This document shows, piece by piece, positions 11,215 to 28,230 of a stretch of 64,000 nucleotides of DNA. A program made the position numbers and the translations under genes. Every line of letters starts with the position of its first letter. The stretch's first letter is position 1. The notes below the pieces were generated by a model. That model did no database searches and was not told where the DNA came from. It was given only the letters and a program-made list of their open reading frames with translations. Where the stretch lies: NCBI RefSeq assembly GCF_028858725.1, contig NC_084759.1, positions 141,216,671-141,280,670 of the forward strand, given 5' to 3'. This DNA comes from Colius striatus (Eukaryota > Chordata > Aves > Coliiformes > Coliidae).

Positions 11215-12814
11215 AGGGGCGCGAAGGGAGCGTGAGGGGAAAAAGGCCCCTCTCAGGTCCGAGGGGAACTGGCGAGAAAACACACTCCCCAAAAAATCCC
11301 AAACGCAAACCTTTTTAATTTTTTTCAATTAAATCCTGTCTCCAAAAGGGGACTGGCTAGGTACCTCTCACAGCTGTTTCACAAGTCTCAGGAGCGGGGG
11401 AAAGGGGCCAAAGTTTCCTCACAGCAAAAAAGAAGAGGGGCTGGCAGACCTCAGCAATGCAATTCGGTCAGCCTGATGGCAGCCACGAGAGACGCTGAGA
11501 CCAGTAACCAAAACAACCAAGCAGTTGCATCGTTAAAAGGCCATAAATCCACGTTAGCCGACACTAGAGGCAGAAATCACAGTCAATCGATCAGATTTTT
11601 TTCTCTGCCGGGAGCAACCTCCTTGGTGGATAGCTGAGACAGCATTGGTGGACAGCTGAGAAACACCCGAGATAAAGTTCTCGTGCTTGACATTAATTTT
11701 TAAAAGCCTTTTGCCTTTCTCTCTGACTGTATTTTTCATCGTCAGCCAAGGGAAATGATGGATGGAAGTCCCTGATCCATAAGCTGGTGTGTAAGTAGCA
11801 GAGAAGCCATACTTCAAAGTAGCTGTAACTGGCACCCCTGTGCTGGTGGAAAAAAGGTTTGAAGACCAGTTCTGCAGGGAACTAAGTGTTTTCAGTAATA
11901 CCTCCAAGGCCAGCAGAAATTTTGCCAGAGCAGGAGGCACTGCAAACACTTCTGAGAAATTAAAGTGATCCCAGCAAGCTGAGGAAATTATGTAAAATAA
12001 ACAGTAGGTAATTCAGTTAAGGCAAAGGCACTTAAGGAGGAATAACCATCTGTACAAACATGTAACTGTGAGTTGCCAGAGCTTTATAATAGCTCTGCAG
12101 AAAGGGCTCTGGCTGTTAAAGTGGGTAAAAAATGAATTAAAGTTGCTGTTCATGGCAATGGAAGCATAAAAGCAAACAATTACACTGTTTGTGTAATTGA
12201 TGCCTGAAGTCATACGTGTTAAACCTGCCATATCGCAGGAGTCAGGAGATCTTACGTGTAGCCAGAGAGCAAACAAACACTGTTTCATCTCCATGGACAT
12301 GAAGCGAACCTTTTGCTTTCCTCGGGTCTGGAAAGGCCTCAGCTGAACTCAGCGTCAAGACTTCTGTCCTGTGTCACAGGGAAGAGGAAGCCTCGGGTCA
12401 CAGTCTGTCAGAGAGCAAGAAAAATGACCAGAGTTTTAGAACACTTTATGATCTGTAAGAAAATGACCAGGAGACGGGTTTACATAGAAACGACTGAGCA
12501 AAGGCAGGGCAGGGGTAAAAGATTGTAGTGAAGATCCTTCGTATGTGAGTTGTGGCAGCATTAAGTAGCAACCTCCTTAGACTGAAGTCGGGCGACATCC
12601 TGGGAAACACCTTTGTAACTCTGAGGACGGGACTGTGCAGCACCGGAGCGGCTTCACTCACTATACAGAGAGACTCCCGTTCTTTAATTTTGCAACAGGT
12701 TAGATAAACCCAGCAGAACTGCTTTGGAGGGGTCTAAGCCTTTCGCTCCCTCGTCAGTGATTTCGCATGCCTCTCCCATCGCAGGGCTGTTTGTATCCGC
12801 TTCCCCCGTGCAAT
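11215..12814. other. Intergenic DNA upstream of HDHD5
   Basis: No coding exon or known repeat is recognised between the two copies of the 56-bp duplication. The stretch is AT-richer than its surroundings (11.5-12.5 kb). Confidence 0.5.
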
Positions 12815-12870
12815 CCCTTCTCCTCCACCACCTCAAACCCTGCCACCCTCGGTGTTGTTGCCAACGCCTG
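12815..12870 (+). repeat. 56-bp duplicated segment, copy B
   Basis: This is the second copy of the segment at 11159-11214, in the same orientation. It lies about 300 bp upstream of the HDHD5 start codon, at the left edge of the CpG-rich promoter region. Confidence 0.9.
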
Positions 12871-13171
12871 CTTTTGCAACCACTCGCAGTCCCCAGTTTC
12901 TCTCCCAGCACTTCCCAAATCTGTAACCCTCTGCTCCGGAGCAGGCAGGACATCGATCCACCCTCCCTCTCCCGGCTCCCGCCCGCAGCTCCCGCCCGTC
13001 CAGCTCGGTGCGAAGAGAGGCAGCCCTCTGCCACCGCCCCTGCTCACCGCCCCGGCCCCGCCCCGCCGGGCCCCGCGCCTCGCTGGGAGCTGTAGTCCGG
13101 GAACTACGAGCCCCGGCGTGCCCCGCCGTCGGCCCCGGGGCCGGGTCGTGCCGAGCGGGAGGCGGCGCGGC

Positions 13172-17545
<4,374 letters not shown>

Positions 17546-20500
17546 GGTTAAGACAGATGTGCCTGAAGATCTGCCCTCGGGGATTTTATGTACTGGAAAG
17601 GGAAGAGGGGAAGAATGGGGAGAGACCAGAGGTGATTTTTCCAGTCTACATGAAATCAATCCACTTTTTCATGTTGGTTTCCCAATCAACGTGAAAGAAA
17701 CCTCCCTGTCTCGGCACTAAAAGCCCTTTGCTTTTATTGATGCTTGTCTGCAATCCTGACAGCTGCCAGCAGGCTTTCAACTGTGAATGAACATTGCTGC
17801 CCTCGATAATTGAGCCATAATGGAAACAGGGTAAAAGGAGAAGGCCTGTCCCGGCGATCCCAGTTTTCTTCAGGCATCAGACTTCTTTCTTTTCCGCTCT
17901 TTGTGTGTGAAGATCAGGCGAGCCCACCCTCCTCGTCACGCTGCATTCGAGGGTGAAGCAGTTCCTTGTGCAAGGAGCCGCCATCAGACCATTTCCCCCA
18001 ACGTGCTTCTCGACCGCTCTCTGACGTGAGCACACTGGGGGTTGTGTCGTGGTGGCACTGTGCCAAGGGAAGGCTTTAAGTCCTTAACAGTCTCCTTGCA
18101 AAGAATAAGTGCCTATGGACTTCAGCAAATTCTGTTTGCTTGGGGGTTTGCCACTGCATCACTGTCAGTCCCAAACAAAGTCCCATTTTGCAGTCCTCCA
18201 GCAGCCTTGGGAAAGGCAGGGCCCCTCAAAGAAAGCTGCAGTAGCCAGAGCAACTTGCTGCAGGGCTGAGGGGAAAGTCATATTATTCCCTCCCCCCTAT
18301 TTAGCATTCTGTGAACACTTCTGCCTTTTCACATCCCACTAGGGAGCCAGCAGGCTGCTCTCAATAGCAGAGGAAGCCACGACAAGGTCTGAATTTCCAC
18401 AGTTGTCTTTGCCTGGAGCTCCGTGCTGCAGCGAGAGGCTGTGCCAGCACCCACCCTGACCCCAGCTGTTGCAAGGGACATGCCCCTGCTCCAGCTGACT
18501 CAGCTTCTAAAGAGGGGCCTCTCTTTGCTCCTTCCTTTCATGCAAGGATTGCAAGGGGAGGTCATCAAGCCAGGGTGGTACCTGAGCCCCAGATCCTAAT
18601 CTTGATTTTTTAGAGTACAACCATACCCATCCTTGGCTTCCTTCTTTCCTGCCTTGCCTTGTGTGGTTTGCAGCTCAGGGATACCCCATACAGTCCAATC
18701 CCTGTTCCCTCCTCTTCCTTTAGCATGCAGGTGGAGTTCCCCTAACATGAAGTAGCTGCTGAGACTTGCCTGTTCAGGACCATTTCTGTATCCCTAATGA
18801 CATGGGACTTTCTGTTGTCTCTCTTCTAGTTCAGGCTATCCAGAAAAAGATGAAGACCCATGTCTCCTTAGACAGTGCAAAGAAGCTGAGGAAGCGTTGC
18901 TTGAGAAACTCCATGTGAAAGATTGGCACAACAAGGAGTGTCTTAGTTCCAGAGAAGCACTATGATTTTAGAAGCATTAAGTTATTGTGTGTACGTGATG
19001 GAAAGCCTTTGGAGCCAACACAGCTGAGTTGGTGTTCCTAGTTATACTGAGCCCACACTACAGTGAGAGATCAGCAGTAGATCTGCCCTACTTCCTCTTC
19101 CTTCCTTCCTGCTTTACCAGGCAGCTCCATACACAGGGTACAAACAAGATGCTCTGCACAAAAGTTTCAATTGTTTTTAATTCAAATCTCAGCACCCATG
19201 TGGACAGACCTTCTGCTTCAGCAGCTTTCCATCTTCTCGATTCTAGCCTGTCTTCCTAGGGAGGTCATACTGCAGAGTGGGCTCTGTCCTTATATTAGGC
19301 GAGGTTCTGCATCTGAAAAGGACTGAGTGCTCTGTCAGTGACACAGGCAAAGAGGCCCTTCCCCCTGGCTTCTTTCTCTATGCCTTATTTTCTGAAAATA
19401 CCTCTTTGGGTGATTTTTCCTCTTGTGAAATCCATAGTTGGAAGCAGTCGCTTCCTTTCTTAGAACTAGCTGAGGTTCTTCTCCTTTGTCTTACCAGGAC
19501 AAGAATCATTTGACTGCTTGTAAAAGCAGCAGTAATGTGAGGAGCACAATCTTAGATTTGAATCTCTCGCCTTTCACTGGAGAGAAAAAGAAATTACCAT
19601 TTCACCTACTTGCACAAGACAAGGGCTTGTTTCCCTGCAGAGTAAGTAGGAGGAGGGACTTGGCATATAATGCGGGGAAGGTCCTTTAGCTTTCACCACA
19701 TCTCCGCAGTCACCATTGTGCTGCAGACCCAGTGTGCAAAGCCTGAAACTGGAGGGCCAAACCCTGTTTATTCATAAAGTAGCTCCAGCACCCTCAGCCT
19801 TGCTTTCCAGAGATGCCAGCCAGTGCAGAAAGAGGAATGCTCCCTTACCTTGCACTGTTTGCTATCTTGGGTGATAATTTTCATAGAGTTATTTTGGAAT
19901 GGTCTTCTAGGCCATGATTACATAGACCTCAGAGAGCTGGTTGCTGGCAGTAACTGCTAGCCACACCCTCAGTTTGGTAGGGACTCACCTGCAGAAGTAC
20001 CAAGGTCTGTCCATCAGTGTGTACAAGTAACTCTGGCAAAGCCCTTTGTCCTGAAGGCTGTGGTGCCAGTTACTGAAAGGCAAGGTGCTGCTGAACCAGT
20101 GTCCCCTAAGGGACACTGATGGCGGCGGTAGCAGTTTTGTGCAGGCAACATGCAGAAGAGTTCTGAGAAATCAGAAGCAGCTTGTAATGTCATATCAGCA
20201 CATCTCTGCCAGAAGAGAGGTAGGTAGCAAGAGGAAGGAGGTAGCACCTCCTTCAAGAAGGGGAGAGGTTTGCTCTTGCATGGAGAGTGAGCCAGGCATC
20301 TCTGTCTTTGCCACAGCAATGGAGGTGAGCTGACTGATGTGAATCTGCTTTAGATTCTGAATCTGCTTTTAGCTCCAGATTTGTGATTTTTTTTTTTCAC
20401 TGTGTTAATGTTGAAACAGTGCTTTGGGAGTCTTAAAAATACGTAGGAGGAACTGTCAGAAATGCTTTGCTTGCAAGTCGCAGTTGGATGGAAGGGAGGA

Positions 20501-23500
20501 GAAGGCATCTAGAAGAATCTTGTACCCTTTCCTCAGTTCATACCAGATCAGGTTGTGTAAAGGGCTCTGCGTGTTGATCTGTGCACTGATTAGTCAGATG
20601 GACTGAGCAACACAGAGACCTTTCCCCTCTTACCCCGCTCAGCTCCTCAAAGCTGTGCACTTTGTCCAAGTCACTGCCTAGGAATCGCGTGGACATAGCA
20701 GACGGGGTAGGAGATCTGTGTGCTTCAGCTGCTGTTGGGTACTGACTTGATTGTGGAAGATTTCTACAGACGAAAGTGCTTGCCAGGTCTCTTCTGTTCC
20801 ATGAGTTTTGTGCTGAAGTTCTGTGCAGACTTCTGGCTTCTCTGCACTTCATTTATGGACATCTGTTATTGCTAGAGTTCAGTGAAATCCTTTCTCCTTG
20901 GAATTGCAGCTTCTTGGAATTAGCTTCAAGTGTGGATGGAACAAAATTTTTCCTTTGCCTCATGTATCACAGAGTTGGTATTTCTGATGCTGTGTTTCAT
21001 TTTGAGCGAGTGTACTTCTATGCAGATTATGGGACCAAGCAAGAGAGAGGACTCCACTTGCTGATCTGTTGCCTTCATATTTATATGGTGCACTGCCCTG
21101 TACACCAAACACAGTGAAGACAAGACCGGATCCTAACAGCTCCATGTCCCTCAGATGAACGGGGTTTAGCCAAGACTGAAAGGAATGTGCAGTGAGGTGA
21201 GGCAACCGATAGCAGCAGGGAGGAAGCGGAGGAGGGACAGACCTTGGGCTGGATCTGAAGCAGAGAGCTTTAATGTCACGCAATAGCACAGTGGCCAGGG
21301 AGGTCAATTTCCTTTATTGCACAGGACTCCTGCAACTACTAGCCTGGCATTCAGGGAGTCATGTAACACTACTGTCCCTTTTCTTCCAATCTTTGTCCTG
21401 GTGTGTCTTTCTTCCCCCCCGCCCCCCACTAAATGGGTAATGTTTCAGGTAATGTCATGTGTGCTATAGCAGAGTGATTACATATCATACAGAGAAATCA
21501 CAAGCTGTGATGATTTTAGATTTCATATTAATTTCAGCCCAGTTCCAGAGCTGTTCCTTTGATCTGACACATATATAAAACAATAAAAGGTGTTTTCTTT
21601 GAAATAAATTTTAACTTGCTGTGCATACGTTTCATGAGTATTATTGTGATCTCTTTCACATCTTTGCCCTAGAAGGTTATCAGGACAAATTCTGTCTTCT
21701 GTTCATCAAGCTCTTCACAGACTTTCTTCAGGGAACCTCTCTGAAAGATACCCCTCCAGCAATTCCACTGAGACAAACTGTAATTTCCTGTGAGCATCTG
21801 CCAGAGGTAGGTGAGATGAGTGCAACTTTGACCATTCCTACTCCCTAGGAGGGAAAAAAAAAGGCACATCACCAGCTATGATGCCCCAACCAACTGCTCA
21901 CAGACAAGACTAGTTTTGGGATGCCGTGTGTGTATGAGATGCTTTGAGGGTAGGCATTTTGTTGTGATCTGACCTTAGCAGTTTGTAATGATTACATGTG
22001 CTGGGTGGGGAAGCCATGAGGTAGATGCCACCAATTTCATCTGCTAGAAAAAAAACGAAGGGCATATGAAAGCCACCCTTGCCACTAGAAGCTTTCTTGG
22101 CTAAATGTTAAACCCTTTGTGACTGTAAAAGAAACCAAACTTGTTTGACAAGAGCCGTGCCCTCTTACCTTTTGAAAAAGGTGAGTGGAGTTAGGGAGAC
22201 CTGTGTGGCAGCTGCCAAACTTTCAGGTTAGAGGCAAAAGTCTCCACTGATTTCAGCAAGTGGAAAATTAAAAGATCCTGCTAGGTGAAAACCGTCAGCT
22301 TTCGTGGTCTAGAAACACTTGCATCATTTTTATAAGATATTCTACCAGAAGGTTTTCCATCTGCAAAGTTCACAGCTCGCAGGAGGCACATTAGACAGTG
22401 AAACACATGATTCAGAATCCTGAGAACTTGGAGATGGAAGGAATGATCCAAAAAGGAGTAAAGGCAGTTTTGGAGGGACTGGAGAAGGATTGCTATTTGC
22501 AGCAGAGAGAGGAATGCAAATGTATTCCACTTCCTGGAGAAATGACCTATGGCCCTGACCTCTAATAAATAAGGACAAAAAGCATTATCCAGCCTTCTCC
22601 TTTCATCCAACACAGCAGGAGTTGGAGCACTTGACCAAGACAGGGTGTATCAGCCTCTCAGATGGATGCTTGCAATCCCTGCGCTGTTGTCAAAGCAAAA
22701 GGGCAGCCCAGGTTAAGGTGTCCCTTGTAGGTGGCAGCCTTAGCTGGAAACTCGAGTCACATAGAAACCCTTAAGCAGTATAAGAAGCCGTCAGACACTG
22801 GCATCAAGAAACACTGAAGAAGGAACAACTTGAACAAGAGCTACTGAGCACCCTCTTCAAGTTGGAGTTTGCTCCCAGGCAGATGTGGAGAGCAATGCCT
22901 ACCAGGGTAAGCCCTCAGAAATGCTCAGTCTATGGATTCTGGTGAATCCTTAGCTTGAACACAAGCCAAGCAGTTAGTTACCTGCTCACCCTGATGCAGA
23001 CCCTGCAGGGGGATGCCCAAACCTTTCCTTTACCAAATCTAGCTAAACTGAGTTATAAAAGCACAAGTCTTTATGGATTTTTGCAGCCACACGGTCAATT
23101 TGATGAAAATCAGGCATGTAAAGACCTTTATGGATCCAGTCTGCAACAGTTTAAAACTCCACATCAGCAAGGCAGCTACATGTTCTCTAGGAATCAAACT
23201 GTTTTTCTCTGATTCACTGTAATAAACCTGCTTTTCCCTTTCAGTCAGTTCAACAACTATGAGCTTTCACTTTCTCCTCAAAGTCAGGTGCAAACATGCA
23301 CTTGTGTAATCAGTCTAACTCGCAACAAGCAAACCTCAAATCCTCTTCACTCTCCAAACTCATACCTGGCTACAAGCACGAAAAAGAAATGTATCTCTTT
23401 GCCTTTTATACTGCCACCAAAAGCTCTTTGCACTGGAATGTAATTACAAGCAATAGGGTGTTACTCTTTTATACCCTTTTAAAGACTATCTGTGTTCCCC

Positions 23501-26479
23501 AAACTGTAATACTGGGTCAGCAGTTTAGTTACAGAGACTCTCGTGCTGGGAGGCTGACAAACTTTGAAATTTTCATTGCATTTTGGTGCTGGCCATGTGA
23601 AACTCTCCTACTCTTGCCTGTAACTTCAGCCCTGACCATTTGAATGGCTTAAGTAAGTGCAGTACAAAGCATGTGTCAGAGAATCCCAGAACCTTCCTTT
23701 CCCACACAAAAGGCATTTTAAGTACGGTTAGAGCAGATTACGCTCAAACTCACTGAGATCAGCTTTGCCTCCTTCCCTCCCACTGCTGCCAGTTTCTGAC
23801 AGCTTACTGCAGGGTATAATTAGGGATTTAGTTTCTGGTCTCTCAGGCATATATTTGACTCTTCTTTTTCTTTTTTTCTTCTCCTCCTTCCCCCAAGAAA
23901 TTGAGTCATTATTTTGTTTCCTTTTGAGTTCTGCCCTCGAGAAAGTTTTGTCTTTTCCCCCAGCAGGGGTATTTTTGAGGGCACACTGCTTGCTTGCTTC
24001 CACTAGTAGTGTCAACTAGAAATGGCAGCATTTTATATCTTTGGTATGACTGTTTCACAAAACTGTTGTTTGCTGCCTGCCTTTAAATGTACATATACAC
24101 ACACATGGCTCTGCATACACAGAAATACATAAAGAAGCCAGGAACATAGCTTTGGAGCTGCTGAAGAGTAGGAGCTATTTATAGTTCAGCCTTTTAATGT
24201 TTTAACAGTAATGGTTAAGCACTAACACTTCCAAGGGCTCCACATTGCGTTAAATAACTGGATCACATGGGAAGCATCAGCTTGTCATATCTCATCCTAC
24301 AGTGTGCCACAAAAAGCTCTTCAGTGCTTTCTTGAGCAGAAGACATTTCTCCCCTCACTCCCATCTTAAGGTGCACAGGCATGATTTCTGCTTCCTTCTC
24401 CACAAATAAGCTCTTTTCTTTTTCTCACCTGTTTGTTTGGGTTGTGTTGGCTCTGCTGGAGCCCATGCCTAGCCCAAGGAAGCCCTTGAGCTCCTACCCT
24501 TTTTCCCAGTGCTCCTCCACCCCTGCTCATGGCTCTCCTTGCCCTTTAGCCACAGATCCCTGTTCCCACTTGCCTCCCTCGTACGCAGGAATCTTCCCAG
24601 CCCCAGCAAGGATCCTTTGGTGTCTGGTGAACCATTTCCATAAGGCTCCTCTTGCCCTGCTCACGTAGCCTCAGCCCAGGAGGACCATGGTCCCCAGGGT
24701 GCAAGAGGTGCAAACCCTTTCACCCTGGCAGACCCACTTCATATCCAGCTCTCCCAACTCCTGATTTCTGCTTGCCCCATTCACCTGGGCTGAGCTCGCT
24801 GCACCACATGGCTGAGGTGCCAGAGCCCATTTCCCCAGGTGGGCAGGTAGGCTGCAGGTGACAGTCCATCCCCCCCCAAAACCCAGGGACCCCCATCTGA
24901 TCACGCTTACCCCAGCAAGTGGGACAGATACTAGTCCAGCAAGAAATGCATCCAGACCTTTGTGAAAAGAGGTTTGTCTGTGAAACAAGTCTCTGGAGCA
25001 AAAGCAGAGGCGAGGCAAGTGCCTGTGGGCAGCGTGCCAGGGCAGCTGAAGGGAGCATGGCCAGTGAAGGGGAGCACATTGCCAGGGAAACCTGGAGCAC
25101 CAGAGTCAACAAGGCAAAGCCCTCACCATCTGCTGCCCATATAGGCCAGGGACAACCCTCTTTGTGTGAGGGCCGTTTTCCAGCCCAGGTGGATGCTTGG
25201 TTTTCACTCCATGTCCTCTCACAGCAGTGGAAAACTTTTCTTATCATGGAATAGGTGAGTGTGGTAGGAGACAGGCTGATTTAGTTAATCCTCAGGACTG
25301 AGGATCATGCCAGTGACAAGTGTCAGCTTACCCTGAGAGGGTTAGGGTGAATGCACCCAGCTGGGATAAAGGCCAGGATAGATCTAGCACATAAGAATGT
25401 GGTTTTGCCCTTTACCCTTGACCATGCACATTGACACCACCACCTAGCCCAGCCTTTCTGTGGAAACCAAAGTAGAAGTCACAGCTGGTGTCATTCACAA
25501 ACCTTCACCCTCACCATCACTCTGGGCCATCCTGAAATGTGCAGCTCTCAACACCAGTCCTGCTTGAATCTGAAAGAGCAATACAGACAGCAAACATCCT
25601 CCATGGCTATGGCCTCAAGCCTCGTATGCCATGTGTAACAGACCATCCAACAAAGCCTTAAGCAAGGTGGTTGTGGGGTTATACAGAAACAGTAGTCAAA
25701 CTGTTTGCATATGTTACTGTTTTTTGGCAGGCAAGTCTGTTAGAGAGAGAAAGCCTCACCAGCAACCTATAATGCTTGGTGGCAGAGGCCAGCACTTTCA
25801 TCTCTGACAAAGCCCACACAACTTGAGAAACTGGAGAGCAAAGCAAACACAATGGGAGCATATTTGACGAGGAAAGGAGAGGCAGCTCACTGCTTTCTGA
25901 CTTCCTGCATCTTGAATGACTTCAGGCTGAGCTGCTTGGCTGGGCATAGTGCTGTATTGCTGCTTCATGCAAAAGCTTGCCTTTTTCCCAGGATGGACGG
26001 CTGTGGGCCAGTACCACACCCCAGCAATGCAGAGGGAAGAGTGTCTCCTGAATCACTGCTGAGGCAGCAGCATGGTAGCACCTCCAAGGCGTTGACACAG
26101 GGCTGTGGATCATATCCCTGAGGAAGGGCAGCCTCGTGGCTCTGTGTGGCAGAGGGGACGCTGGATCTGTGATGCATGAGCCAGGCACCTCTGCAGAGGC
26201 CTACGAGCTTCCTGGACAAAGTGCAAACAGCAGCAGCTGTTGGGAGCCCGTCTTGAGAGTTTCTCAGCCTCAGTCTGCCACACAGTCACCTGCTAGAAAA
26301 TACATGGTGACAGCCTTTTCTGGACTCACATGATCTTAAACTTGCAAATGCCAGTGATGCCTGTCACAGTTGCAAGGTTAGCAGTGCTGCCTGATGCATC
26401 CTGGTCCCTCTGGAAGTATCTGCATAACTGCCCTGCCTAGTTTGCCCTGTTGGGTGGAGCCTCGTGTCCTCTCTCCTGA
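17546..26479. other. HDHD5 3' UTR and large intergenic region
   Basis: Nearly 9 kb without a recognised gene. A possible extra spliced exon at 18830-18965 is treated as a finding. Two AATAAA hexamers lie at 21582 and 21603. A pyrimidine-rich tract is at 23855-23895, and a GC-richer stretch with many chance frames is at 24.4-25.3 kb. No CR1 or LTR was noticed before 26.4 kb. Confidence 0.5.
21582..21608 (+). terminator. Paired AATAAA hexamers
   Basis: AATAAA occurs at 21582-21587 and 21603-21608, about 4 kb past the HDHD5 stop, with T-rich DNA downstream. They could end a long HDHD5 3' UTR or an unrelated transcript. Evidence is the motif alone. Confidence 0.2.
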
Positions 26480-27823
26480 CACCAGACAACAGGTTGGTCA
26501 GCCTCACTTCTATCTCTGGAAAGGTGATGGAACAACTCATCCTGAATGTTGTCACTAAATGTAGGAAGGAAAAGATGGTTCTCAGGGGGAGTCAACATGG
26601 ATTCACCAAGGGGAAATCCTGTTTGACCAGCCTGATAGCCTTCTATGAGTGCATAACCAGCTGGCTAGATGAGGGGAAAGCAGTGGATGTCATCTACCTT
26701 GACTCCAGCAAGGCTTTTGACACTGTCTCCCATAACATCCTCATCAGAAAGCTCAGGCAGTGTGGCTTGGATGAGTGGACAGTGAGGTGGATCGAGAGCT
26801 GGCTGAATGACAGAGCCCAGAGGGTGGTGATCAATGGCACAGAATCGATATGGAGGCCTGTGGCCAGTGGGGTTCCACAGGGATTGATTCTGGGGCCAGT
26901 CTCGTGCAACATCTTCATCAATGACCTGGATGAGGGGACAGAGTGTACCCTCAGCAAATTCACTGATGACATCAAACTGGGAGGACTGGCTGATTCCCCA
27001 GAAAGCTGTGCTGCCATTCAGTGGGATCTCAACCAGCTTGAGAGTTGGGCAGAGAGGAACCCCATGAGGTTCAACAAGGACAAGTGCAGAGTCCTGCATC
27101 TGGGGAGGAACAATCCCACGCACCAGTACAGGCTGGGGATTGTCCTGCTGGAGAGCAGCTCTCCAGAGAGAGACCCGGGAGTGCTGGTTGGTATCAAACT
27201 AATCATGAGCCAGCAATGTGTCCTCATGGCCAATAAGGCCAAAGGCGTCCTGGGATGCATCAAGAAGAGCATGGCCAGCAGGTTCTTCTCCCCCTCTACT
27301 CAACCCTGATGAGGCCTCATCTGGAGTCCTGTGTCCAGTTCTGGGCTGCCCAGCTCAAGAGGGACAGAGAACTTCTGGAGAGAGTCAGCGCAGGGCCACC
27401 AAGGTGATTAGGGGACTGGAACATCTTCATTATGAGGAAAGGCTGCAGGAACTGGGGCTGTTTAGTCTGGAGGAGACTGTGGGGGATCTCATTAATATTT
27501 ACAAATATCTAAATGGTGGGTGTTAGAAGGTTGGGACATCCCTTTTTTCTATTGTATGTAGTGACAGGACAAGGGGTAATGGGATGAAGCTGGAACACAA
27601 AAGTTCCATTTAAAAATAACAAAAAACTATTCCCTGTTGAGGTGAGGGAGCCCTGGCACAGGCTGCCCTGGGAGGGTGTGGAGTCTTCTTCCTTGGAGGT
27701 CTTCAAGACCCTCCTGGACATGTTCCTATGCGACCTTATCTAGGTGAACCTGCTTCTGCAGGGGGGTTGGACTAGATGATCTCTAAAGGTCCCTTCCAAC
27801 CCCTACCATTCTATGATTCTATG
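26480..27823 (+). repeat. CR1 LINE, about 1.3 kb with partial reverse transcriptase
   Basis: This is the longest CR1 in the window. Its 5'-truncated ORF2 starts at the RT region (SLTSISGKVMEQLIL) and stays open for about 280 codons to 27309. Visible RT blocks are SQHGFTKGKSCLTSLIAFY, VDVIYLDSSKAFDTVSHNIL, ASGVPQGLILGPV, NIFINDLDEG and KFTDDIKLGG. The usual CR1 catalytic box is FADD; this copy has FTDD, with both aspartates kept. After about 27290 the frame shifts, and the remaining CR1 reads on in other frames through [20 protein letters not shown]. The 3' end is TTGGACTAGATGATCTCT with ATTCTATG octamers. The endonuclease domain and ORF1 are absent, so it cannot move by itself. Confidence 0.95.
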
Positions 27824-27885
27824 ATATACTTGCCCATTCACCACCATGCAGGCTGGACACTCATGCTTTTTATGATATCATAAGA

Positions 27886-28230
27886 TATCACATGGCATCC
27901 TGGCTCGTATCAGAAATAGTGTGACCAACAAGACCAAGGAAGTCATTGTCTTCCTGTCCTTGATGCTGGTGAAACTGCACTTCAAGTACTGTGTTTAGCT
28001 TTAGGACCCTCACTACAAGAGGGACATCAAGGTGCTGGAGAATGTCCAGAGAAGGCAATGAAGTTGGTGAAGGATCAGGAGAACAAGTCTCATGAGGAGT
28101 GACTGAGAGAGCTGGGGATATTCAGTATGGAAAAAAGAAAAAAGTCTTGTGAGAGATATCATTGCTCTCTACAACTGCTTGACAGGAGGTTGTAGGAGGT
28201 GGGAGTTAGTCTTCTACCAAGTAGCAAGCT
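27886..28230 (+). repeat. Old CR1 LINE, left part (split by a later insertion)
   Basis: Sequence from TGGCATCCTGGCTCGTATCA onward follows the CR1 coding end in an older, more diverged form (LARIRNSVTNKTKE-like; GGACATCAAGGTGCTGGAGA; GCTTGACAGGAGGTTGTAGG). It stops in the conserved AGTAGCAAGCT segment, where a younger CR1 in reverse orientation begins, and resumes at 28578. Confidence 0.88.

Noticed and set aside
10590-11318. Frames of 131-218 codons with repeated peptides
   Set aside because: They arise because the 90-bp repeat period is a multiple of three. Open frames exist in several registers and on both strands.
12767-13171. In-frame N-terminal extension of HDHD5 from an ATG at 12767
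   Set aside because: It would replace a normal presequence with about 135 Pro/Arg-rich residues drawn from the CpG-island promoter and the duplicated 56-bp segment. The human-like start is at 13172.
20776-21117. A 113-codon hydrophobic frame
   Set aside because: No splice context, no known family and no conserved motif; the length is unremarkable in 12 kb of intergenic DNA.
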